Assembly: GCA_002385465.1 (NCBI GenBank)
Contig: DGDN01000001.1
Location: 1-18,646, forward strand
Reading direction: 5' to 3'
Length of the DNA stretch: 18,646 nt
Origin: Candidatus Fermentithermobacillaceae bacterium UBA3951
GTDB taxonomy: Bacteria > Bacillota > Sulfobacillia > Fermentithermobacillales > Fermentithermobacillaceae
Part shown: positions 7,839 through 14,007 of the stretch, one piece after another
Layout: each line of letters starts with the position of its first letter
How positions within the stretch are numbered: position 1 is the stretch's first letter
Position numbers and translations under genes: made by a program
The notes under the pieces: model-generated
The model's input: the letters and a program-made list of their open reading frames with translations, nothing else
The model's database searches: none
What the model was told of the DNA's origin: nothing

Positions 7839-8525
7839 TCATTCTGCGATTTCCCAAGGCTTGAGCAGGTACCGCTCAAGGTAGAGCGGCCGGACCCCGC
7901 GAAGGGCCTTTGCCAGTTCTTCCTCTTGCGATTTGAGATGCGCCGGGACTCCCACCATCACTACGGGAAGGCCCAGACGCAGGCCAAGAGCCTCGGCAAA
8001 CTTCAAGCCGGATGAAATGTGCTCAATTCGGGTGAGCTCGCCCAAATGGGTGTTAGAGACCAGTCCTCCGGGAGGAAGCCCGGCCGAGGACGTAACCCGA
8101 TCCACGGCTTCTTCGGCTTCGTCCAGAGTCCTGGAAAACGGCCTCATGGCGTTCAAGACAAAAAGCCCCCGGGCACCGGGCCTCAGTGCATCCTTGAGGC
8201 CACCCAACACCCTGGCGCCGGTCGGATCGCCGCCGACGTCAACCACAATGTCGCCTTCCCCATGCATGAGGATCCTGCGGATGCCCTCGGGCAGAACAGG
8301 GAGGTCGGCATGGCGGATGGATTCCTTAGGCGCCACAACTCTCACACCCTCCTCCAAGAGCCGTTCCCTAACATCCCTGACTCTGAAGTAAGGTGTTACC
8401 GCATCAAGATCGACGATGGTTACGGCCCGCCCCTCCCTCGCGAGACGGAGCGCGTAGTTTATGGACACCTCCGACTTACCGCTTCCGTAGAGGCCATAAA
8501 ATACAGTCACCTGAGACAACGTCAC
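7839..8525 (-). CDS. P-loop NTPase of unknown role, MinD/ParA-like in appearance
   Basis: A 228-residue cytoplasmic nucleotide-binding protein. The Walker A motif is GLYGSGKS (11-18). VTIVDLDAVTPYFRVRD (about 35-51) recalls the switch region of SIMIBI ATPases, and DIVVDVGGDPTG (about 91-102) is a good Walker B region. It has a lone GSGKS rather than the deviant KGG(V/I)GKT of true MinD/ParA, so the closest subfamily is uncertain. It begins with GTG inside the stop of the gene upstream (GTGA overlap, 8522-8525) and precedes the ferredoxin subunit by 23 bases. Such proteins often insert metals or clusters or move electrons or other proteins in an ATP-dependent way. A maturation role for the oxidoreductase is a guess from position only. 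Confidence 0.82.
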   Translation of the reverse strand: MTLSQVTVFYGLYGSGKSEVSINYALRLAREGRAVTIVDLDAVTPYFRVRDVRERLLEEGVRVVAPKESIRHADLPVLPEGIRRILMHGEGDIVVDVGGDPTGARVLGGLKDALRPGARGLFVLNAMRPFSRTLDEAEEAVDRVTSSAGLPPGGLVSNTHLGELTRIEHISSGLKFAEALGLRLGLPVVMVGVPAHLKSQEEELAKALRGVRPLYLERYLLKPWEIAE

Positions 8526-9547
8526 GACCTCTTCTCTTCCGGATATCTTAGAAAGCGCTTCGCAGCGATCGCCGACAAACCCTCTCGGACCAGCGTTCGC
8601 GTGCAGTCGTCCTGGGGCACCCTAATTACGGGGCTCCATTTGGACACCCGTTCCTCGATCCCCTCGATAAGGAGGTCCACGGAAACCCCCGGCCCGGTCA
8701 GGGCGATCACGCCGGCCCTCCCTTTGAGCGCAGCCAAGGCGCGCCCGATCTCTTTCGAGACCTGGTACGCCATCCCCCTCACGGCACGCACGGCCTCGCC
8801 GTTTCCCCGCTTGATCTCTCCTAAGAGCTCAGACATGGAGCCGACCCCGGCATAGGCAAAGACTCCGGAACCTGCCTTTAGATCTTTCAGGATCTCATCC
8901 CTCGAACAGGATCCCGCCTTGCCTCTTTCTAGCCAGGAGATAAACGCGGTGGCCGGGGCCGTACCGGCGCTCGTAAACCCGAAGGGACCTTCGCAGTCTA
9001 TTGGATCCGACGTGGCCACAACACGCGGTCCGTCGTGAGCCGCCACCGATACCTCATCACCCAGGTACACGGTAATTCCGCGGGTAGAGTCAGGATCGAG
9101 ACCTAGAGACCTGCAGGCCGAGAGAAACGCCTGGCGCTCCGGGAAGGCGTAGTGGACGCCGCGCCTTTCGTGCGAAGGATAGCCCGAAAGCATTGCTTCC
9201 TCAGGCAGCATGGCAGAGGACATGGGGTCCACCGCAACGCCGGGTACGCCGGAACCCCGGCAAAACTCAAGGGCACGGACGGTCATCCGGTTCCTGGGGT
9301 GCCATGGGGCAAGCCGCATGGCGTCTCGGGCCATGTGTTCATCAATGAGATAGACGCCGGGAGGACACTGGGCGTAGTAACCTCCTGCTATTACGATTCC
9401 CGAAGGGCTAGACCCGTACGTCCTCACGAACCATTCGAAAGGGTTATCTTCCGGGGGAAGCGAGCGAAGCTCCGCTTCCCCGCCGGCAATAAGGGCCGCG
9501 ACCCGGACTTCAGAGAAGCCCGGGTCTATGCTCAATACCGGTGTCAT
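8522..9547 (-). CDS. Divergent butyrate-kinase-like (ASKHA fold) protein, probable non-canonical or inactive kinase
   Basis: A 341-residue protein that aligns by eye with the true butyrate kinase of this cluster. VDPMS (107-111 region) matches VDPVS, EGPFGFTSAGTAP (186-198) matches EGPFTVERAGTLP, GVFAYAGVGSMSEL matches GMFGYLGTKDARAV, and ALTGPG (282-287) matches VLTGGL. The catalytic motifs have changed: the phosphate loop is IDPGFSEVR instead of INPGSTSTK, YLGDE (161-165) replaces HLGSG, and PQDDCTRTL replaces PGEEEMEAL. It probably keeps the acetokinase fold but not normal acyl-phosphate chemistry. Its ATG overlaps the leucine dehydrogenase stop (ATGA), and its stop overlaps the P-loop start, so the genes are coupled. 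The role is unknown: a regulatory subunit, a sensor of acyl-phosphate, or a kinase for another substrate are all possible. Confidence 0.82.
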   Translation of the reverse strand: MTPVLSIDPGFSEVRVAALIAGGEAELRSLPPEDNPFEWFVRTYGSSPSGIVIAGGYYAQCPPGVYLIDEHMARDAMRLAPWHPRNRMTVRALEFCRGSGVPGVAVDPMSSAMLPEEAMLSGYPSHERRGVHYAFPERQAFLSACRSLGLDPDSTRGITVYLGDEVSVAAHDGPRVVATSDPIDCEGPFGFTSAGTAPATAFISWLERGKAGSCSRDEILKDLKAGSGVFAYAGVGSMSELLGEIKRGNGEAVRAVRGMAYQVSKEIGRALAALKGRAGVIALTGPGVSVDLLIEGIEERVSKWSPVIRVPQDDCTRTLVREGLSAIAAKRFLRYPEEKRS

Positions 9548-10608
9548 TTCGGCACGTACATTCCTTTTTGTGCAAGGGCTTTGGCAATGCGATCCTCAGC
9601 CACCATGTCGGCTGCCTCGTGAGTGCAGACGCCCTTCTCTTCGGCGGTGCTTAGGACCTTGAGCGTGATGTCGTATATGGTCGAGACCTTCCTGAGCGCA
9701 CGCTCGCGGTTGTAGCCGCCTATGTTGACCTCGTCGGCAACGTTGATGACGCCGCCTCCGTTGGCGATGTAGTCGGGGACGTAAAGGATGCCCCTGTCCT
9801 TAAGGGCCTTTCCGTGCCTGGGCTCGAGGAGCTGGTTGTTGGCCGCGCCGCACACGATACGGGCCCTGAGCCTGGGTATGGTGTCGTCGTTCAGCACCGC
9901 TCCCAGGGCGCACGGAGCGAAGATATCGCACTCTTGGTCAAATATCTCATCCGGAGACACAGCGACGGCCCCGAGCTGTACCGCTTTCTCGACCTTGTCC
10001 GGGAATATATCCGTAACGCAAACCTTGGCACCTGCGTTGAGGAGCCGCTCCACCAGGGAAATCCCGACCGAGCCGACTCCTTGCATGGCCACTTTCCTTC
10101 CGGATAGGTCGTCGGTTCCAAAAACCTTCAAGGCCGCAGCCTGCATGGCCCTGAATACTCCAAACGCCGTCATCGGAGAGGGGTTGCCGCTCGTGTCGGA
10201 AAGGCCTTTCACGTGAGGCGTCTCGGTCCTGATGATAGCCATGTCATCGGTGGTGGAGCCGACGTCTTCGGCAGTGATATACCTGCCGCCCAGCGACTGG
10301 ACGAAACGACCGAAAGCCCTGAACATCTCCTCGGTCTTGTCCTTGCGCGGGTCGCCTATGATGACGGCTTTACCCCCGCCGAGGTTGAGACCCATGGCCG
10401 CGCTCTTGTAGGTCATCCCCCTGGAAAGCCTGAGGACATCGAACAAAGCTTCTTCTTCGCTCTTGTACGGCCACATCCTGAGGCCCCCGAGCGCGGGACC
10501 CAAGGTAGTGTCGTGGATACCGATAATCGCCCTGAGTCCGGAAGTCTTGTCGTAACAGAACACAACCTGCTCATGTCCGTGCTTAGCCATGCTCTCCAGT
10601 ACTCCCAA
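9544..10608 (-). CDS. Leucine dehydrogenase type Glu/Leu/Phe/Val dehydrogenase (TTG start)
   Basis: NAD-dependent amino acid dehydrogenase that oxidatively deaminates branched-chain amino acids to 2-oxoacids. With the TTG at 10608 as start (354 residues), the N-terminus MGVLESMAKHGHEQVVFC aligns position for position with Bacillus-type leucine dehydrogenase. Key residues then fall on the standard numbers: L40, K68, K80 (GLNLGGGK), A113 and D115 (TAEDVG). The GNPSPMTAFGV segment is leucine-dehydrogenase-like. GVGSVG marks the Rossmann fold. AAGGAGG at 10618-10624 lies 9 bases upstream of the TTG; the longer frame to 10674 is unsupported. It is the first gene after an 80-base gap behind ptb and is coupled to the butyrate-kinase-like gene downstream. 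Confidence 0.93.
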   Translation of the reverse strand: MGVLESMAKHGHEQVVFCYDKTSGLRAIIGIHDTTLGPALGGLRMWPYKSEEEALFDVLRLSRGMTYKSAAMGLNLGGGKAVIIGDPRKDKTEEMFRAFGRFVQSLGGRYITAEDVGSTTDDMAIIRTETPHVKGLSDTSGNPSPMTAFGVFRAMQAAALKVFGTDDLSGRKVAMQGVGSVGISLVERLLNAGAKVCVTDIFPDKVEKAVQLGAVAVSPDEIFDQECDIFAPCALGAVLNDDTIPRLRARIVCGAANNQLLEPRHGKALKDRGILYVPDYIANGGGVINVADEVNIGGYNRERALRKVSTIYDITLKVLSTAEEKGVCTHEAADMVAEDRIAKALAQKGMYVPK

Positions 10609-10617
10609 AGCTCTCTT

Positions 10618-10624
10618 CCTCCTT
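10618..10624 (-). promoter_or_regulatory. Ribosome binding site fixing the TTG start of the leucine dehydrogenase
   Basis: AAGGAGG on the minus strand, 9 bases before the TTG at 10608. The choice of start is confirmed by the catalytic residues then matching leucine dehydrogenase numbering. Confidence 0.85.
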
Positions 10625-10688
10625 AAATCCTTTGACTTGTAACTCGGAAACCTCTCTCTGCCTGATCCCTTCACTATATGGACAAGCC

Positions 10689-11585
10689 CTAGACGAGAGC
10701 TCGCGCCATAGCTATGGAATTGAGTTTTACCTGGGCGGTATCGGCTCTCGAGATCACCACGACCGGGGCGGCAGCCCCGACAATCACTCCGCCCATGACG
10801 GCGCGTGCAAAATACTGCATACTCTTGGCTATGCTATTCCCTGAGACAACGTCCGGCGCGACGAGTATGTCCGCCCGTCCCGGTACTTCTCCCGTCATAC
10901 CCTTTATGCGGGCCGCTTCAGGGGAGACGGCCCCATCCAGCGCCATAGGCCCTTCCACAAAGGCGCCCTCGAACATGCCTTCCCTGGACATCCTGGCAAG
11001 CTCAGCTGCGTGCATGCTGGCTTCGGAATTCGGGTTCGGCACTTCCGAAGGCGCGAGGACCGCCACCCTGGGGGTCTCAACCCCCATGAGGCGCGCGACG
11101 CCTATCGCGTTGGACACAATCTGGACTTTCTTGTGAAGATCGGGGTGTAGCACGACGCCGCCGTCCGTCACGAATATGAAGCGGTCGTAACCCGGCACTT
11201 CCAGACAGGCAACGTGGCTCAGTATCCGTCCGGTCCTGAGGCCCTCTTCCTTGTCCAAGACGGCCTTCATGAGGCTCCCGGTGCCGATTTTGCCTTTCAT
11301 GAGGATCCCGCAAGTGCCTTCGCGGACCAGCCGTATTCCCGCCTTCGCCGAAGCTTGGGGATCGAGCGCCTGAACGATGACGGGATCCTGGAACCGCGCT
11401 CCCGAGGAGCTCATCGCTGCTTCAATCTTCCCGGGGTCTCCCACCAGGAACGGCTGCGCGAACCCTTCTCTCTCGGCTTCAGAGAGGGCCAAGAGGGCTT
11501 CTTCGTCAAAGGCCTCGACCAGGCTGACGCCTACCTTCCCCGTCCTCTTTACCCTCTCGTGGAAACCGTGGAACAGGTGGCTCAT
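10689..11585 (-). CDS. ptb: Phosphate butyryltransferase
   Basis: Transfers the acyl group of butyryl-CoA or branched acyl-CoA to phosphate, giving the acyl-phosphate for the kinase encoded just upstream. The 298 residues match the usual length of the phosphotransacylase (PTA_PTB) family. Visible family features are GILMKGKIGTGSLMKAVL (about 93-110), SHVACLEVPGYDRFIFVTDGG (about 123-143), and SEVPNPNSEASMHAAELARM. The C-terminal DILVAPDVVSGNSIAKSMQYF is typical of this family. Its ATG overlaps the kinase stop codon by four bases (11582-11585), so translation is coupled. Given the neighbours, the natural substrates are likely isobutyryl-, isovaleryl- and 2-methylbutyryl-CoA; I infer this from context. 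An 80-base gap follows with no clear promoter. Confidence 0.92.
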   Translation of the reverse strand: MSHLFHGFHERVKRTGKVGVSLVEAFDEEALLALSEAEREGFAQPFLVGDPGKIEAAMSSSGARFQDPVIVQALDPQASAKAGIRLVREGTCGILMKGKIGTGSLMKAVLDKEEGLRTGRILSHVACLEVPGYDRFIFVTDGGVVLHPDLHKKVQIVSNAIGVARLMGVETPRVAVLAPSEVPNPNSEASMHAAELARMSREGMFEGAFVEGPMALDGAVSPEAARIKGMTGEVPGRADILVAPDVVSGNSIAKSMQYFARAVMGGVIVGAAAPVVVISRADTAQVKLNSIAMARALV

Positions 11586-12679
11586 CCTATCGCCTCCGTC
11601 TCAGGATACACGCGGGCAGGCTCCTCACCGCGTATCACTCGAAGGACTCCGATAAGGAGCGCCTCCATTTCTTCCTCTCCCGGGTAGACCAAATGCCTCC
11701 CGAGAAAACCCGTATACTCCATAACCCTGGCCACGAAATCTTCCGACTTGGCCAGTCCTCCCGTGAGGACCACTGCATCGGGCGTTTCGGGGAAACTGGC
11801 CGCCATGGCGCAGATCTCCTGGGCCACCCTATAAGCCATCGCCTGCCACACCACGTTTGCCCGCTTGTCTACCCCGGCTCTCATCTCTACCGCTCGAGCA
11901 TCCTTGGTTCCAAGGTAACCGAACATCCCAGATTGACCGGTAATGCGGCGCCTAAGCTCGCGGCCTTCCGTTTCGCTCAGGAGATCCAGCAAGAAGAGGG
12001 CAGGCAGCGTCCCGGCCCTCTCAACCGTAAAAGGACCTTCCTCGTTCGAGTTGTTGGCGTCTCTCATAGCCCCACGGTAGAACGGGCATATGGAGAACCC
12101 GCTCCCTAAGTGCGCTACGACCAGATAGAGAGAAGGAAGTTCTCTACCGAGGTCTCTTGAGGCCCTCCTGGCTGAGGCGCGGATGTTCAAGGCATGCAGC
12201 AGGCTCTTCCTGGGGACCTCCGGGAGCCCTGACAACCTGGCTTCGGGAGCGTACTCGTCTACAGAAACGGGGTCAACGATGAAAGAAGGTATCCGGCCTT
12301 TCTTAGAGATCTCCCAGGCCATAAGTCCCCCAAGGTTGGATGCATGCCGCCCGCCCACTTGGTCCTTAAGATCCTGGAGCATGGCCTCGTTCACAAGGTA
12401 GACCCCCGAGCGTACCGGCCTCAAGAGGCCACCTCGTGCCACGATCGCCCTAAGTGAGTCGGGTGCAATAGCGCGTTCTTCGAGAAACCGTCTGACCAGC
12501 CCGACCCTATGCGGCAGCTCCGAGATTATCTCCTGGGAACCGGCCCAGGCTGCACCCGAATGGTCGAGGGTCGCGCCGGCAACCAGCGTCTCATTTTGGT
12601 ACAGCGCAATCTTGGTCGATGTCGAGCCGGGATTTATGACCAGAATAAGGTCCTCGGTCAAGGTCGTCTCTTCTCCCAC
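11582..12679 (-). CDS. buk: Butyrate kinase (branched-chain acyl kinase)
   Basis: Acetokinase-family enzyme making ATP from butyryl- or branched acyl-phosphate, 365 residues (family about 355-365). The phosphate-binding loop INPGSTSTK (15-23), FIVDPVSVDEYAPEARLSG (about 133-151), AHLGSG (189-194), EGPFTVERAGTLP (214-226) and adenosine-binding VLTGGL (304-309) are all intact, as is the acidic PGEEEMEAL near the C-terminus. I take the GTG at 12679, which shares one base with the stop of the upstream dehydrogenase. A TTG 18 bases further in is an alternative, because no strong ribosome site precedes the GTG. Directly followed by ptb. This copy looks fully active, in contrast to the divergent paralogue at 8522-9547. 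Confidence 0.92.
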   Translation of the reverse strand: MGEETTLTEDLILVINPGSTSTKIALYQNETLVAGATLDHSGAAWAGSQEIISELPHRVGLVRRFLEERAIAPDSLRAIVARGGLLRPVRSGVYLVNEAMLQDLKDQVGGRHASNLGGLMAWEISKKGRIPSFIVDPVSVDEYAPEARLSGLPEVPRKSLLHALNIRASARRASRDLGRELPSLYLVVAHLGSGFSICPFYRGAMRDANNSNEEGPFTVERAGTLPALFLLDLLSETEGRELRRRITGQSGMFGYLGTKDARAVEMRAGVDKRANVVWQAMAYRVAQEICAMAASFPETPDAVVLTGGLAKSEDFVARVMEYTGFLGRHLVYPGEEEMEALLIGVLRVIRGEEPARVYPETEAIG

Positions 12680-13746
12680 TACGCCATAGTTGCCCGAAGC
12701 CTAAGCACTCCGTTTATCCGTTCCTCCACCATCCGGGTAGCCGCAGCTTCGGTGTTTATGCCTTCACGCCTGGAGATCGCGAATATCGTCTTGAGCAGAG
12801 ATGGTATTCGTTCTACTTTGAGCTTCGCCCGGTCTCTGTTGAACCCAATGAGCTCGTCGGCAACCTGGATTACGCCGCCCGCGTTCACCACGTAATCGGG
12901 GGCGTACAGGATGCCTAGCATGTAGATCCTCTCGGCATCCTCGGGGGTTGCCAGCTGGTTGTTGGCGCCGCCGCAGACAATCCTACACTTCAGAGTCGGG
13001 ATGGTTTTTTCGTTTAGGACCGCGCCCAACGCGTTCGGCGACAACACATCCGCTTCGACCGACAATATCTCTTCGGGCTCCACATAAGAACCGCCGATCT
13101 CGCCGGCAATCGAACGTGCCGCCTCTTTCCGCACATCGGTGAGGACCACGGAAGCCCCCGCCTCAGCCAGGTGACGGCACACTTTGGAACCTACCTTGCC
13201 GACTCCCTGGACCGCCACCTTGATACCGCTTAAGTCGTCTTTGCCGGTCACTTCCGATACACAGGCCTTAATCCCTAGGAACACGCCGTACGCCGTGAGC
13301 ACCGAGGTATCTCCACTGCCGCCATATTCCGCGGGCAATCCAACCACATATTCGGTCTCCGCGCCCACATCCACGAAGTCTGTTGAATATGTTCCTACGT
13401 CTGTTCCGGTTATGAACCTACCTTTTAACCCTTCTATGAACCTTCCGTAAGCGCGCAACAAAATCTCGTCTTTGTCTTTTTCCGGATCTCCCCAGATGAT
13501 CCCCTTGACGCCACCGTGATTGAGGCCGCTCGCTCCCGATTTCAGCGTCATGCCTTTTGCGAGCCTTAGGGCGTCGATCACGGCCTCTTCCTCCGTAGCG
13601 TAGGGGTACATTCTGGTGCCCCCCAGAGGAGGCCCGAGGGTGGAATCATGGAATGCCACGATGGCCTTCAGTTTTCCCCCGGCCTTGTCCCTGAAGAACA
13701 TAACTTGCTCATGTCCTTCCTCCGCCATCTTCTTGAACAGGTCCAA
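12679..13746 (-). CDS. Second Glu/Leu/Phe/Val dehydrogenase, diverged pocket (TTG start)
   Basis: First gene after the sigma-54 promoter. The 355-residue amino acid dehydrogenase keeps the catalytic lysines K69 and K81 and the aspartate D116, plus a GVGKVG Rossmann motif. It differs from the leucine dehydrogenase downstream: GLNHGGVK instead of GLNLGGGK, TGTDVG instead of TAEDVG (Gly at the alanine-113 position), and EYGGSGDTSVLTA instead of GNPSPMTA. The last two resemble phenylalanine or valine dehydrogenases as I remember them, so a different substrate range is likely. The TTG at 13746 gives MDLFKKMAEEGHEQV, in register with the family start, and GGAGG (13754-13758) is 7 bases upstream. 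An ATG two codons earlier is too close to that site. Its stop overlaps the kinase start. Confidence 0.9.
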   Translation of the reverse strand: MDLFKKMAEEGHEQVMFFRDKAGGKLKAIVAFHDSTLGPPLGGTRMYPYATEEEAVIDALRLAKGMTLKSGASGLNHGGVKGIIWGDPEKDKDEILLRAYGRFIEGLKGRFITGTDVGTYSTDFVDVGAETEYVVGLPAEYGGSGDTSVLTAYGVFLGIKACVSEVTGKDDLSGIKVAVQGVGKVGSKVCRHLAEAGASVVLTDVRKEAARSIAGEIGGSYVEPEEILSVEADVLSPNALGAVLNEKTIPTLKCRIVCGGANNQLATPEDAERIYMLGILYAPDYVVNAGGVIQVADELIGFNRDRAKLKVERIPSLLKTIFAISRREGINTEAAATRMVEERINGVLRLRATMA

Positions 13747-13753
13747 GCACATC

Positions 13754-13758
13754 CCTCC
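13754..13758 (-). promoter_or_regulatory. Ribosome binding site for dehydrogenase 2
   Basis: GGAGG (within GAGGAGGG) lies 7 bases before the TTG at 13746 and only one base before an in-frame ATG, which favours the TTG as start. Confidence 0.75.
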
Positions 13759-13783
13759 TCGGTCCTTTTTATCCTTGGACGAA

Positions 13784-13800
13784 AGCAAGACACATGCCAA
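13784..13800 (-). promoter_or_regulatory. Sigma-54 (-24/-12) promoter
   Basis: TTGGCATGTGTCTTGCT on the minus strand fits the sigma-54 consensus TTGGCACG-N4-TTGCT with one mismatch. The invariant GG (13797-13798) and GC (13785-13786) are exactly 10 bases apart. Transcription would begin near 13773, about 20 bases before the ribosome site of dehydrogenase 2. The gene immediately upstream encodes a sigma-54 activator, so promoter, enhancer and activator form a consistent unit. Confidence 0.88.
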
Positions 13801-13837
13801 GAATCCGAAAGCGACCTAAAGAGCCCAGCATCCAATA

Positions 13838-13868
13838 TAGATTGCGAATAGATTGCGAAGTCTCGCAA
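13838..13868. promoter_or_regulatory. Putative upstream activating sequence for the sigma-54 activator
   Basis: Two exact tandem copies of TAGATTGCGAA (13838-13848 and 13849-13859) have a period of 11 bases, about one helical turn. The second copy and the following bases make a perfect dyad TTGCGA-AGTC-TCGCAA (13853-13868), so there are three half-sites. The centre is about 85-90 bases upstream of the predicted start of transcription, a normal distance for a Fis-type activator binding site. The protein-binding role is inferred. Confidence 0.7.
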
Positions 13869-13919
13869 CCTAAGGGGCTTCCCTTACAAGGCGACCGGGA
13901 GCACGGGTTCTCCAGATGA

Positions 13920-13956
13920 GCAGCATGAAAGACCCTTCATATGTGAAAGATGCTGC
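13920..13956. repeat. Nested inverted repeat between the activator gene and its enhancer
   Basis: Outer arms GCAGCAT and ATGCTGC (7 bp, perfect) enclose an inner TTCA-TATG-TGAA dyad (13936-13947). It could be a second regulator-binding site or an RNA fold in the tail of the activator transcript. There is no T-run after it, so I do not call it a terminator. Confidence 0.4.
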
Positions 13957-13971
13957 ATGCACCCGACGGCA

Positions 13972-14005
13972 CACCGCGTCCCGGACTGCGCCTTGGGGAC
14001 CGGTG
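13972..14005 (-). terminator. Candidate terminator hairpin after the activator gene
   Basis: The arms CACCG-c-GTCCC and GGGAC-CGGTG form a 10-bp stem with one bulged C and a 13-base loop, beginning two bases past the activator stop codon. No T-tract follows, so termination is uncertain. Confidence 0.35.
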
Positions 14006-14007
14006 AC

